Source of the DNA: Moritella sp. 24
GTDB taxonomy: Bacteria; Pseudomonadota; Gammaproteobacteria; Enterobacterales; Moritellaceae
DNA length: 64,000 nucleotides
Assembly (NCBI RefSeq): GCF_018219155.1
Contig: NZ_CP056123.1
Coordinates: forward strand, 4,535,505 to 4,599,504
Direction: 5' to 3'
The stretch's first letter is position 1. Each line of letters begins with the position of its first letter. Position numbers and translations under genes: made by a program. The notes below the pieces were generated by a model. The model was not told the origin of the DNA. It worked only from the letters and a program-made list of their open reading frames with translations, and ran no database searches. This document shows positions 44,119 to 62,614 of this stretch, one piece after another.

Positions 44119-45525
44119 TTATAACTTACTGATAAAACGACTTTGCTGAGTAAAAACATAATGATCATTACCAATCTCAGTGATGACAAAGTTAATCTTA
44201 AGCACTGGCTGTTCTAGGTCATAAGGGTCAATAGCTAAGCTCACAGGTTGTACTAATAACTCACCGGGCAATACTTCAACTTCACGCGGTCCAAACCATT
44301 CATGCTCAGGAACATCAATAACATCTAGACTATATTTCTGTGTAAATGATGTTTTGTTAATAATTTTAAGAGTGTAAGTATTCTCGATATTACCATCCGA
44401 GTTTTCACGGTATAGCGCATTTCGGTCGCGAATAATATCCATTTGGACCGGTGAAATACGTATCACGCTCACTGCAAGTAAGACCATCATAAGCGTCATA
44501 ACAACACCATAGCCCACTAATTTAAATCTGCTTTTTGCATGCGGTTTATTACTTAATTCATTTTCAGAAGTATAGCGTATCAAGCCTTTTGGATAATTCA
44601 TTCGTTCCATAGTCTGATCGCAAGCATCAATACAAGCACCACAGTTAATACACTCATACTGTAAGCCGTCACGGATATCAATACCGGCTGGACACACCTG
44701 AACACATAAATTACAGTCGATACAATCACCTAAACCTTTAGCTTTATGATCAACTTTACGTGAACGAGCGCCTCTAGATTCACCTCGGTTAAAATCATAG
44801 CCGACAATTAAGGTATCAGAATCAAACATAGCGGACTGAAAGCGAGAGTATGGGCACATATGAGTACACATAATACTGCGCATCCAACCTGCATTACCAT
44901 AAGTACAAAATGCAAAAAATAGAACCCAGAAATACACATTACCGCTAGCTTGAAGGGTAAAAAAGTCACAGTAAAGGTCGTAAATAGGCACAAAGTAAGC
45001 CATGAATGCTAAACCAGTAAGCAGGGAAAAACTCAACCAAGCAGTGTGCTTAAGTACTTTCTTTTTAACTTTATCGGCTGTTGTTGGTCCTTGATTTAAT
45101 TTTAATCGCTTATTCGCTGAACCTTCTATTTTCTCTTCAAACCAAATGAAAATAAATGTCCAAATTGTTTGCGGACACATAAAGCCACACCAAACTCGAC
45201 CTAAGTAAGCCGTGACAAAAAATAATGCGAATGCACCAACAATTAGCAATAAAGCCAGTAACATTAAGTCTTGGGGAAAAATAGTTAAGCCGAAGATATG
45301 AATACGTTGCTCAAGGATATTCAATAAGATCGCTTGATGACCATCCCATTGAAACAAAGGTAATGCAAAAAACAGCACCATAAAAAACCAACCCATGTAT
45401 TTTCTCAAACGCTGAAATACCCCCGTCATATTCCTAACATAGATATGATTATCAGGACCGACATTGGTGTATTTAGGCTTAACTTTAGGGGTTACATCTT
45501 TTATATTTATGCGTTCTTCAGACAT
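44119..45525 (-). CDS. ccoG: Cytochrome c oxidase accessory protein CcoG
   Basis: 468 residues. Five membrane helices lie at roughly 40-60, 82-108, 155-180, 195-215 and 330-350. FMCPQTIWTF and MCTHMCPYSRFQ contain conserved Cys. Two 4Fe-4S motifs are CIDCNLCVQVCP and CINCGACIDACD. The C-terminus is an Ig-like FixG domain. CcoG (RdxA/FixG) supplies or reduces copper for cbb3 oxidase assembly. No ccoNOQP genes are in the window. AAGGAG seven bases before the ATG. Confidence 0.95.
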   Translation of the reverse strand: MSEERINIKDVTPKVKPKYTNVGPDNHIYVRNMTGVFQRLRKYMGWFFMVLFFALPLFQWDGHQAILLNILEQRIHIFGLTIFPQDLMLLALLLIVGAFALFFVTAYLGRVWCGFMCPQTIWTFIFIWFEEKIEGSANKRLKLNQGPTTADKVKKKVLKHTAWLSFSLLTGLAFMAYFVPIYDLYCDFFTLQASGNVYFWVLFFAFCTYGNAGWMRSIMCTHMCPYSRFQSAMFDSDTLIVGYDFNRGESRGARSRKVDHKAKGLGDCIDCNLCVQVCPAGIDIRDGLQYECINCGACIDACDQTMERMNYPKGLIRYTSENELSNKPHAKSRFKLVGYGVVMTLMMVLLAVSVIRISPVQMDIIRDRNALYRENSDGNIENTYTLKIINKTSFTQKYSLDVIDVPEHEWFGPREVEVLPGELLVQPVSLAIDPYDLEQPVLKINFVITEIGNDHYVFTQQSRFISKL

Positions 45526-45841
45526 TACATGCTCCTTATTTTTATATCTTCGATTATATCAAAGAAGCTTAATAAGTCTTTATAATGCTATAACTTATCA
45601 AATGCTTATTAATTTAATCAGACACTTACCACAACATTTAAACTCATCAACAAATTTGAAGACAAGCCAATACAAGGCTAATTTACTTCTCTCTAAATGG
45701 ATGATTATATTTTATAAACTAGCGGGGGTATTGAAACATAAATAACGTGTAATGACATAGTACAGATCAATACTAAACGTCCCTATAACAGATGGTTTAG
45801 TTATAAAAACAAGCTATAACAGTTGAACTCCGTTATATATA
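45526..45841. other. Intergenic region upstream of ccoG
   Basis: 316 AT-rich bases, between the ccoG start and the MocR gene end on the same strand. It must hold the ccoG promoter. I see no FNR consensus, terminator or gene. The plus-strand frame ending at 45745 is mostly inside ccoG antisense and is not supported. Confidence 0.45.
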
Positions 45842-47257
45842 TTAATGAATACACCTAGCCAACGTAATTAAAGCCCGTTTAGTCTTATCGGTCCACGCAT
45901 AGGAGCAATTAATACGCATGCAATTTTGATACTTATTATCACTGGCAAACAGAGTGCCAGGCGCAATACTAATATTGTGCTCATCCAATAATACTTGTAA
46001 TAAATTAGCCGTATTAATATGTGCAGGAAGCTCCAACCATAAAAAATAACCGCCCTCAGGGCGCGTAATCTTAGTTTCACTTGGAAAGTATAGTTCAATA
46101 GCGTTTTGCATTTGCTGTTGCCGCCCAGCTAGTAATCGCCTTAATTTACGTAAGTGAACATCATAATTACCGTGTAATACGAACTGAGCCAGTGCGAGTT
46201 GATTTGGCACCGCAGCTGATAATGTCGTCATCAATTGTAATTGCTCTACCTGCTTAGCATAGCGCCCCGCAACAACCCAACCCACTCTAAAACCTGGCGC
46301 TAAACATTTTGAAAACGAAGAACAATGCAAAACAAGTCCTTGTTCATCATACGCTTTAATCGGTTTAGGCTTTTGTTCAGAGAAATATAATTCGCTATAA
46401 ACATCATCTTCAAGTAAGGGGATCTTTTTTTCCACTAGAATATCCCTGATCGCAAGTTTATTCTCTTCCGACATCAAGGCCCCTAGCGGATTTTGGAACT
46501 TACTCATCAACCAGCAGGCTTTAATATCATGGCGTTCAACGACCGCCATTAATGCATCAACAGACATACCTAATTGTGGATCAGTTGCCACTTCAACGGC
46601 CTTAAGTTGTAATCGCTCCACTGTTTGTAATACGCCATAAAATGCGGGAGATTCAATTGCAACAGTATCACCAGGCTTAGTCACCGCCATCAAGCTTAAA
46701 CCTAATGATTCCATGGCTCCAGACGTGATAACAATGTCATCAATAGACACATCAATACCATCGCGAATGTAACGTTTAGCAATAGCTCGACGTAATGCAA
46801 TACTTCCAGGAGGAAGCTCTGTCACCGCACTTTGTACTGGCATCGTTTTAATTGTTTTTGCGAGAGCTAGGCCTAGCTGCCTCAATGGAAATAAAGATGG
46901 GTCTGGAAAAGCTGAACCGAAAGGCACAATATCTGGTCGTTTACAGGATTTTAGTACATCAAAAACATGCTCATTAATTTTAATTGCACGATTAATCATT
47001 TGTGGCGTGGTTTGTTTTGGTATCGCAAGACGGTTTAAATGCGCTGAGACAAAATAGCCAGATCGAATTTTGGCGTAGACCCAGCCCTCTGATTCTAATA
47101 ACTCATATGCTTTGAGTACAGTCATAGGGCTAATATGTTGGATCTGACTCATCTTACGAATCGACGGTATACGATCACCCGGCAACCATATACGTTGTTC
47201 GATTTGCAACTGAATTTCAGCAGCTACCTCATGATAGCGACTTTTGTGTAAAGACAT
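45842..47257 (-). CDS. MocR-type GntR/aminotransferase regulator
   Basis: 471 residues. The GntR winged helix is at about 1-75 (YHEVAAEIQLQIEQRIWLPG, ISPMTVLKAYELLESEGWVYAKIRSGYFVS). A fold-type I aminotransferase domain follows, with SGAMESL, the PLP Asp region LLEDDVYSELYF and Schiff-base Lys in HCSSFSKCLAPGFRVGW. Such proteins use PLP to sense an amine or vitamer rather than for catalysis, as in PdxR or GabR. The target is unknown, and no pyridoxine genes are nearby. Confidence 0.92.
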   Translation of the reverse strand: MSLHKSRYHEVAAEIQLQIEQRIWLPGDRIPSIRKMSQIQHISPMTVLKAYELLESEGWVYAKIRSGYFVSAHLNRLAIPKQTTPQMINRAIKINEHVFDVLKSCKRPDIVPFGSAFPDPSLFPLRQLGLALAKTIKTMPVQSAVTELPPGSIALRRAIAKRYIRDGIDVSIDDIVITSGAMESLGLSLMAVTKPGDTVAIESPAFYGVLQTVERLQLKAVEVATDPQLGMSVDALMAVVERHDIKACWLMSKFQNPLGALMSEENKLAIRDILVEKKIPLLEDDVYSELYFSEQKPKPIKAYDEQGLVLHCSSFSKCLAPGFRVGWVVAGRYAKQVEQLQLMTTLSAAVPNQLALAQFVLHGNYDVHLRKLRRLLAGRQQQMQNAIELYFPSETKITRPEGGYFLWLELPAHINTANLLQVLLDEHNISIAPGTLFASDNKYQNCMRINCSYAWTDKTKRALITLARCIH

Positions 47258-47404
47258 GAATACATCTACCTGAATCTATCATTCGAAAACTAACGAACAA
47301 GCCATCGTACATAAAACCTGATTAAGAACGATTGATTATATACGATTTTTTCAGATGAGTGCTATCTTCTAAATCCAGACTGATAACCTTAGCAGTGCCT
47401 ATAA

Positions 47405-49564
47405 TTACGATTTGCCTTTTCTCATATAGCGATGGAATTTTTCAACCCAAGCCAGCAGCTTTTCAGGGCTATTATTGCGTTTCCAATTACCTGCAACATA
47501 TTTATTCGCTTCACTCATCGTTGGATATGGATGAATAGTACCTAACACTTTATTTAACCCTAGTTTGTATTTCATCGCTAACGTATATTCAGCTAACAAT
47601 TCACCTGCATGACTAGCAACAATCGTCACGCCAAGAATTTTATCACTGTTTTCAGCAGTAATGACTTTAACAAAACCTTTCGTTTCACCATCTGTAATAG
47701 CACGATCGAGATCATCAATCTCGTATTTTGTCACTTGATAAACTAATCCAGCTTGCTTTGCTTCACTTTCATTAATACCAACACGAGCCAACTCAGGATA
47801 AGTATAAGTAACCGCAGGAATAACACGGTAGTCTGTCGCAAATTTTTTCAGCGAACCAAACAAAGCATTAACCGCAGCAAACCAAGCCTGATGTGCCGCC
47901 ACATGCGTTAACTGATAGGGCCCTGAAACATCACCAACGGCATAAATATTGGGTATCGACGTTTGCTGAAACTCATTAATTTCAATTAATCCTCTGTCAG
48001 TAATCCCTAACCCCAACTCTTCAACACCAAAGCCATGAATATTAGCTTGTCGCCCTAATGCTAAAAACACTTGATCAAACACAACCGAATCACCATTCGA
48101 TAACACCGCGCTATATTGGCCATTTTCACTAATAAAATGTTCCACTTTGCTACCTAATAAAACCGTCACACCATCGGCTAATAACTCTGCTTGTACTACT
48201 GCAACGGCATCATCATCTTCACGTCCGAGTAATTTATCAGCCATCTCAACTTGTGTGACTGTTGAGCCTAAACGAGCAAAGCTTTGTGCAAGCTCACAAC
48301 CTATCGGGCCACCACCTAATATAAGTAAACGTTCAGGTTGTTCCGTTAATTGCCAAAGAGTTTCAGATGTTAAATAAGGAACTAGATCTAACCCTGGCAT
48401 TGCAGGAACAACAGGTCGTGCCCCCGTTGCAATGACAATGTTTTTTGTCGTCAATGTTTGATCACCAATTTTCACACGCCAAGGATCAATAATTTTAGCT
48501 TCAGCAGTGAGGCACTCTACGCCCATAGCAGAATAACGAGCTATAGAATCATGTGGTTCGATGGTTTTTATTACATTTTGAATACGCCCCATGACTTTTG
48601 CAAAATCGATACTTTTGATTTCTGCATCAATGCCAAATTCATCAGCTCGTCCAATTTCAGCAATAGTATGAGCACTGCGAATCAATGCTTTTGACGGGAC
48701 GCAGCCTGTATTTAAACAATCCCCGCCCATCCTATGTTTTTCAACTAACGTAACTTTTGATTTTACCGCTGCAGCAATATAAGCACTCACTAAACCGCCA
48801 GCACCAGCACCAATAACGATCATATTACGATCAAAACTTTTAGGCTTGTCCCAGCCTTCATAACGTTTTCGTTCACTAAACATGGCGAGTCCTTTTTTTG
48901 CTATCCAAGGAAAAATACCTAATAGGACAAGTGCGCTTAATAATGATGGTGACGCAATACCAGATAAGCTATTTATTTCACTTAATTGAGTCCCAGCCCA
49001 CACATAAACGGCTGTGCCAGCTAACATACCAATTTGACTCACCAAATAAAAATTACGGGTACTAATTTTAGTTAACCCCATCAAAATATTAATCAAAAAG
49101 AATGGGAAAACGGGTATTAGACGTAATGAAAAAAGATAAAAATTGCCTTCTTTTTCAATGCCTTTATTAATCGCATCTAATCGAGCACCAAATTTATTTT
49201 GTACATAATCACGTAATAAATAACGGCTAACAAGAAAAGCTAAAGTAGCGCCAATCGAACTAGCAAAAGAGATGAGTAGTAAACCATAGCCAAAGCCAAA
49301 TAAGCCACCACCAAGGAGGGTCAGTAACACTGCACCAGGTAATGAGAACCCAGTGATCGTCACATAACTAATGAAAAAAACCAGCATCGCAAACACTTTA
49401 TTCTGATTAATATAATCGCCAGAGATTTGTTGTAACTCTTTAATTTGCTGCAATGATACATATTGGTTTAGGTCAAAGGCATACCACAGTGAAAATACTG
49501 CAATAATGACGAAAATAATAATTTTTTTGCTCTGTGACGCTGAAGTATTTTCATCAGTAGCCAT
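47405..49564 (-). CDS. TVP38/DedA-like membrane domain fused to flavin disulfide reductase
   Basis: 719 residues. Residues 1-235 are a membrane part with about six helices and a VTT (TVP38/TMEM64) domain: LLGGGLFGFGYGLLLISFAS and LRLIPVFPFFLINILMGLTKIS. Residues 245-719 are a class I pyridine nucleotide-disulfide oxidoreductase with FAD motif VIGAGAGGLVSAY, redox pair in GGDCLNTGCVPSKALIRSAH, NAD site LILGGGPIGCELA and YAVGDVSG. It resembles mercuric reductase-like fusions found in marine bacteria. No His-containing C-terminal tail of lipoamide dehydrogenase was seen other than GTIHPYPTMSE. The substrate is unknown. Confidence 0.9.
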   Translation of the reverse strand: MATDENTSASQSKKIIIFVIIAVFSLWYAFDLNQYVSLQQIKELQQISGDYINQNKVFAMLVFFISYVTITGFSLPGAVLLTLLGGGLFGFGYGLLLISFASSIGATLAFLVSRYLLRDYVQNKFGARLDAINKGIEKEGNFYLFSLRLIPVFPFFLINILMGLTKISTRNFYLVSQIGMLAGTAVYVWAGTQLSEINSLSGIASPSLLSALVLLGIFPWIAKKGLAMFSERKRYEGWDKPKSFDRNMIVIGAGAGGLVSAYIAAAVKSKVTLVEKHRMGGDCLNTGCVPSKALIRSAHTIAEIGRADEFGIDAEIKSIDFAKVMGRIQNVIKTIEPHDSIARYSAMGVECLTAEAKIIDPWRVKIGDQTLTTKNIVIATGARPVVPAMPGLDLVPYLTSETLWQLTEQPERLLILGGGPIGCELAQSFARLGSTVTQVEMADKLLGREDDDAVAVVQAELLADGVTVLLGSKVEHFISENGQYSAVLSNGDSVVFDQVFLALGRQANIHGFGVEELGLGITDRGLIEINEFQQTSIPNIYAVGDVSGPYQLTHVAAHQAWFAAVNALFGSLKKFATDYRVIPAVTYTYPELARVGINESEAKQAGLVYQVTKYEIDDLDRAITDGETKGFVKVITAENSDKILGVTIVASHAGELLAEYTLAMKYKLGLNKVLGTIHPYPTMSEANKYVAGNWKRNNSPEKLLAWVEKFHRYMRKGKS

Positions 49565-49792
49565 TGTGGTATCTATCCTTGTCCAACTAAATTCTAAAAT
49601 ATTACCGTAAGCTTAACCATCAATAATCACGAAAGTCTCACAACTCTCTATTATTTTTATATTCAGTGATTAGTTTAGTATTAACTTAACGTGGGCGTAA
49701 CTTAGATTCTAACAGTAACCTGTTATTTATGAATAATAGGAGAGATAATATAGATAGGGAAACGTATTAATCAGTTCAGGTTCTATAAAAAC

Positions 49793-49827
49793 AAAAAAGC
49801 GATGTGGAAATTAATCCATATCGCTTT
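49793..49827 (-). terminator. Terminator after the Yip1 gene
   Basis: AAAGCGATGTGGA and TCCATATCGCTTT pair with one G-U and a 6-base loop, and an A run at 49793-49798 gives a T run on the minus strand, 24 bases past the stop. Confidence 0.88.
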
Positions 49828-49850
49828 CAATATAAAAATAAAACTATCAG

Positions 49851-50450
49851 CTAGATAATGAATTGAGGCCCAAGACCAAAGCTCCACATAACAACTGTGA
49901 TCCCCATTGATGCAACAAACAACACGAGCCCAACAGTTAATAATGACGATGCGTAGATAAAGCCTCTTTCTTCGGCAATATGCATAATAACGGGAACGCC
50001 CGTATATAAGGCTCTAACCGAAAAAGCGACGCCCACTAATAATGCGAGCATAATAACCCAAGCGACAGGTATTAATGCTGCAATACCTGTAATGAAAATC
50101 GGTGCGGCAGTATAAGTCGTCAGTTCCAAAGCCTGAGTAAAAGTAGCTGATGCACCAAAGTTACCAGCCATCCACTGCACAAATACCGAAAAGATTGCAA
50201 CAATAGCAATACTGACAATGACCATACCAACAGCCATTATTCCTGCACTGGAAGAAGATAAATATGTAGTATCGCCAACACCAAGCTTCCAGCCTGTTAC
50301 TGATGCGGTATACCATGCAGAGATTGCCGGTATTAGCGCAAAAAAGAACAAACTCACAACTACAGATAATAAAGACTCATGGTGTGTATCAATATCAATC
50401 CATTCGTCCTTGGGCTGTACGTATAAACCCCATAAGTGTTTTACTAACAT
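49851..50450 (-). CDS. Yip1-family membrane protein
   Basis: 199 residues with five membrane helices (about 28-48, 70-92, 110-130, 135-152 and 170-192). The N-terminus MLVKHLWGLYVQPKDEW, IDIDTHH fits the Yip1/DUF1282 pattern: a short amphipathic start, then PKxEW. The function in bacteria is not known. It stands alone, upstream of a terminator and downstream of nothing on the same strand except the rRNA-tRNA terminator. Confidence 0.85.
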   Translation of the reverse strand: MLVKHLWGLYVQPKDEWIDIDTHHESLLSVVVSLFFFALIPAISAWYTASVTGWKLGVGDTTYLSSSSAGIMAVGMVIVSIAIVAIFSVFVQWMAGNFGASATFTQALELTTYTAAPIFITGIAALIPVAWVIMLALLVGVAFSVRALYTGVPVIMHIAEERGFIYASSLLTVGLVLFVASMGITVVMWSFGLGPQFII

Positions 50451-50615
50451 AAGCTGATCCCTTAATGTGAAAGTTTCATCAAATTAAGTATTAGCGATTA
50501 TATTGAGATTGCCATGTGAATTAAGAACTATTACATATAATAGTGATCAGGAATACGTATTTGATCGTTAAGCTATTGAAAAGTGGTCTGGATATTTATG
50601 CCAAATTTTAGGCAT

Positions 50616-50652
50616 AAAAAAAGCCTGAATCGTAAGATTCAGGCTTTTTTTA
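50616..50652 (-). terminator. Terminator of the first rRNA operon
   Basis: AAAAAGCCTGAATC and GATTCAGGCTTTTT pair perfectly with a GTAA loop and T runs on both strands, just past tRNA-Asp. Confidence 0.96.
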
Positions 50653-50657
50653 TTTGT

Positions 50658-50734
50658 TGGCGGAGCGGACGGGACTCGAACCCGCGACCCCCGGCGTGAC
50701 AGGCCGGTATTCTAACCAACTGAACTACCGCTCC
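50658..50734 (-). tRNA. tRNA-Asp (GTC)
   Basis: The reverse strand folds as a cloverleaf with anticodon GTC, acceptor GGAGCGG/CCGCTCC, discriminator G and encoded CCA. It lies 56 bases after the 5S gene as the distal tRNA of the rRNA operon, a common place for tRNA-Asp in gammaproteobacteria. The other two operons in this window have none. Confidence 0.98.
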
Positions 50735-50790
50735 GCACAATCTGTGCTGATATTATCAGTCTAAATTATAGTCTTTCGACATTGTTTGGC

Positions 50791-50907
50791 GCTTGGCGAT
50801 GCCCTACTCTCACATGGGGAAGCCCCACACTACCATCGGCGTTATTACGTTTCACTACTGAGTTCGGAATGGGATCAGGTGGTACCGTAACACTATGGTC
50901 ACCAAGC
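50791..50907 (-). rRNA. rrf: 5S rRNA, operon 1
   Basis: About 117 bases closed by GCTTGG and CCAAGC. The inner sequence has the conserved CCGAACTCAG and GATGGTAGTGTGGG. The ends may differ by a few bases from the mature RNA. Confidence 0.96.
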
Positions 50908-51032
50908 AAATTCTATTTGCTTTCAAGTTGTATCTCTAAAATCTGAAAAGCTATAAATAAAGAAGTCTTTAAAACATAAAGTGTTCAATCTATTCTTAAG
51001 TCGATATTTCAATTAATCATACTTTAATTTGT

Positions 51033-53924
<2,892 letters not shown>

Positions 53925-54190
53925 ATACAATCTAAAGTCGACCGTACAATTGAAATAACTAGGTATTATCTAGTTTTTTTCGCCTCAAGAATACTCAAGA
54001 ACACTATATTGTTATTGCCTAAGCAATAACGTGTTTTAAGAACTTCTTTATTTATTCAGCTTTCCAAATTTTTAAAGAGCAATTTGCTAAAAAGCAAAGA
54101 TAAGCGTTGCTTATCTTTACTTTCTAACGTCTTTAACGTTTTCTATTCAAGCAATTTGTGTGGGCACTTACAAAAATTAACAACTTTACG
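53925..54190 (-). other. 16S-23S spacer, operon 1, without tRNA
   Basis: 266 bases with no tRNA cloverleaf on either strand. It contains a boxA at 54069-54081, a small stem GTTATTGC/GCAATAAC at 54011-54030 and AT-rich RNase III-type flanks. Confidence 0.85.
54069..54081 (-). promoter_or_regulatory. Spacer boxA antitermination site, operon 1
   Basis: The minus strand reads TGCTCTTTAAAAA, a close match to the boxA consensus TGCTCTTTAACA, ahead of the 23S gene. Confidence 0.8.
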
Positions 54191-55734
<1,544 letters not shown>

Positions 55735-55918
55735 AAAGTTTTTTTGACTGATTACCTAAGTAATCAAGTCGGCTCAATGAATTCTGTACTTCAACAACAA
55801 ACCGAGGTTTGTTGTTTATAAAACCAAATCTTTCGATTTAATTTAATGTTCATAATTACATTGATATAATTTTTGGTCATTATATCTCTGTAAGTACTCA
55901 CACAGATTGCTTGAATAA

Positions 55919-55931
55919 ATTGTTAAAGAGC
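55919..55931 (-). promoter_or_regulatory. Leader boxA, operon 1
   Basis: The minus strand reads GCTCTTTAACAAT, the boxA core used by the Nus antitermination complex, between promoter and 16S. Confidence 0.88.
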
Positions 55932-55968
55932 GTTGACCTTGACGTCTTACGTCGTAGTCAGGCTGCGT

Positions 55969-55996
55969 ATTCTACGCAAACCAATTTTGAAGTCAA
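55969..55996 (-). promoter_or_regulatory. rRNA promoter, operon 1
   Basis: On the minus strand TTGACT (55991-55996) and TAGAAT (55969-55974) are 16 bases apart, followed by the GC-rich ACGCAGCC, typical of stringent control. An AT-rich upstream stretch could be an UP element. Confidence 0.85.
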
Positions 55997-56190
55997 GCAC
56001 ATATTTATGCTTTATTCCGGAAGCTTAAAAAGTAACCTAAGTCGCTTTTAAACACCTTAACTTAGCGGCTGTTGCCGTGTCAGTGAGGTCGCATTATAGA
56101 GATTTCGATCACATTGGCAATGCTTTTTATGCACAGATCTTGATTTAATATCTAACGTCGAAAAAACCAACAGTAAAACCTATTTTAACG

Positions 56191-56214
56191 ATCACGATTC
56201 GTACGAACGGTGAT
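56191..56214. repeat. Conserved palindrome in rRNA spacer 1
   Basis: ATCAC-GA-TTCGTACGAA-CG-GTGAT is a 24-base palindrome with two mismatched pairs, about 220 bases upstream of the rRNA promoter. The copy at 62175-62198 is identical although nearby bases differ. Confidence 0.75.
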
Positions 56215-56604
56215 TATTACAGCGATTATCATTATTTATAATATGTAGCCGTCTCATGTCTTTTTAATAAAAACGACAGCTCAGCCCCGTTAATTTAGTA
56301 GCAATGGACTAATTACGCCAATAATAATCAAAATAAATGCACATTAGCCAACCAAAATTAGATCAACAACAAAAACTAGCGAGGTGACGCAGTAAATATT
56401 ATTGTTGGCTAAGCATTACCAAGCACTGTTTTTTTATTTAACGCGGCCACCGATGACTAAAATAGTGTTAGTTTAATTTGTACAGGGCCAAAGTAATCAT
56501 TCTTACCCGTTATTTTTAATCATCGAGCATACCAATAACATCATTAACGCTGGCAGATCTCTTTATGTATAGAACAGCAACTATAAGCAAAACCTCAAAT
56601 ACAC

Positions 56605-56630
56605 AAAAACCAGCCGACGGCTGGTTTTTT
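56605..56630 (-). terminator. Second terminator, rRNA operon 2
   Basis: AAAAACCAGCCG and CGGCTGGTTTTT pair perfectly about a single base, with T runs on both strands. Confidence 0.9.
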
Positions 56631-56728
56631 ATTTTCTGATGTACAGCTACTGCTGCTTAATCGTATTACGTTACTTGTGCCTGTCATTTTACAAGCTGGA
56701 ACGTCCTTTTTCCTTAAATTTTAGACAC

Positions 56729-56759
56729 AAAAAAGCCGATACCATCACTGATATCGGCT
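56729..56759 (-). terminator. First terminator, rRNA operon 2
   Basis: AGCCGATA and TATCGGCT pair with a 10-base loop, followed by six T on the minus strand, 15 bases past the 5S gene. Confidence 0.93.
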
Positions 56760-56773
56760 CTCTCTAATTTGGC

Positions 56774-56890
56774 GCTTGGCGATGCCCTACTCTCACATGG
56801 GGAAGCCCCACACTACCATCGGCGTTATTACGTTTCACTACTGAGTTCGGAATGGGATCAGGTGGTACCGTAACACTATGGTCACCAAGC
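56774..56890 (-). rRNA. rrf: 5S rRNA, operon 2
   Basis: 117 bases, the same sequence as the operon 1 copy by eye. It is the last gene of operon 2, with no distal tRNA after it. Confidence 0.96.
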
Positions 56891-57016
56891 AAATCTAGTT
56901 TGCTTTCAAGTTGTATCTCTAAAATCTGAAAAGCTATAAATAAAGAAGTCTTTAAAACATAAAGTGTTCAATCTATTCTTAAGTCGATTATTTCAATTAA
57001 TCATACTTTAATTTGT

Positions 57017-59908
<2,892 letters not shown>

Positions 59909-60174
59909 ATACAATCTAAAGTCGACCGTACAATTGAAATAACTAGGTATTATCTAGTTTTTTTCGCCTCAAGAATACTCAAGAACACTATATTGTTATT
60001 ACCTAAGTAATAACGTGTTTTAAGAACTTCTTTATTTATTCAGCTTTCCAAATTTTTAAAGAGCAATTTGCTAAAAAGCAAAGATAAGCGTTGCTTATCT
60101 TTACTCTCTAACGTCTTTAACATTTTCTATTCAAGCAATTTGTGTGGGCACTTACAAAAATTAACAACTTTACG
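59909..60174 (-). other. 16S-23S spacer, operon 2, without tRNA
   Basis: 266 bases like the operon 1 spacer, again with no tRNA. The small stem here reads GTTATTAC/GTAATAAC. Confidence 0.85.
60053..60065 (-). promoter_or_regulatory. Spacer boxA, operon 2
   Basis: The minus strand reads TGCTCTTTAAAAA, as in operon 1. Confidence 0.8.
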
Positions 60175-61718
<1,544 letters not shown>

Positions 61719-61902
61719 AAAGTTTTTTTGACTGATTACCTAAGTAATCAAGTCGGCTCAATGAATTCTGTACTTCAACAACAAACCGAGGTTTGTTGTT
61801 TATAAAACCAAATCTTTCGATTTAATTTAATGTTCATAATTACATTGATATAATTTTTGGTCATTATATCTCTGTAAGTACTCACACAGATTGCTTGAAT
61901 AA

Positions 61903-61915
61903 ATTGTTAAAGAGC
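61903..61915 (-). promoter_or_regulatory. Leader boxA, operon 2
   Basis: The minus strand reads GCTCTTTAACAAT, identical to operon 1. Confidence 0.88.
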
Positions 61916-61952
61916 GTTGACCTTGACGTCTTGCGTCGTAGTCAGGCTGCGT

Positions 61953-61980
61953 ATTCTACGCAAACCAATTTTGAAGTCAA
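61953..61980 (-). promoter_or_regulatory. rRNA promoter, operon 2
   Basis: TTGACT (61975-61980) and TAGAAT (61953-61958) with a 16-base spacer on the minus strand, the same as for operon 1. Each operon therefore has its own promoter. Confidence 0.85.
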
Positions 61981-62174
61981 GCACATATTTATGCTTTATT
62001 CCGGAAGCTTAAAAAGTAACCTAAGTCGTTTTTAAACACCTTAACTTAGCGGCTGTTGCCGTGTCAGTGAGGTCGCATTATAGAGATTTCGATCACATTG
62101 GCAATGCTTTTTATGCACAGATCTTGATTTAATATCTAACGCCGAAAAAACCAACAATAAAGCCGATTTTAACG

Positions 62175-62198
62175 ATCACGATTCGTACGAACGGTGAT
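62175..62198. repeat. Conserved palindrome in rRNA spacer 2
   Basis: Second copy of the 24-base palindrome at 56191, centred on TTCGTACGAA. Confidence 0.75.
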
Positions 62199-62589
62199 TA
62201 TTACAGCGCTTCTCATTATTTATAATACACAGCTCTCTCATGTCTTTTTAATAAAAACGACACCTCAGCCCCCGTTAATTTAGTAGCAATGAGTAAATTA
62301 CGCCAATAATAATCAAAATAAATGCACATTAGCCAACCAAAATTAGATCAACAGCAAAAATTAGCGAAGTGACACTGTAAATATTATTGTTACTTAAGCA
62401 TTACCAATGCACTATTTTTATTTAACGAGGCCATCGATGACTAAAAATAGTGCTCGTTTAATTTATACAGGGCCAAAGTAATCATTCCTACCCGTTATTC
62501 TTAATCATCGAGCATGCCAATAACATCATTAATGCTGGCAGATCCCTTTATGCATAGAACAGCAACTATAAGCAAATCCTCAAATACAC

Positions 62590-62614
62590 AAAAACCAGCC
62601 GACGGCTGGTTTTT
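62590..62614 (-). terminator. Second terminator, rRNA operon 3
   Basis: AAAAACCAGCCG and CGGCTGGTTTTT, as in spacer 1. Confidence 0.9.

Larger units (their letters stand above)
55735..56773 (-). other. Spacer between rRNA operons 1 and 2
   Basis: About 1040 bases holding the operon 1 leader and promoter, a palindrome at 56191-56214, and two terminators of operon 2. No gene is supported. It is nearly the same as 61719-62750 but has more differences than the rRNA genes themselves. Confidence 0.85.

Noticed and set aside
45464..45745. 93-codon frame upstream of ccoG
   Set aside because: It begins antisense inside ccoG and has no ribosome binding site or recognisable sequence.
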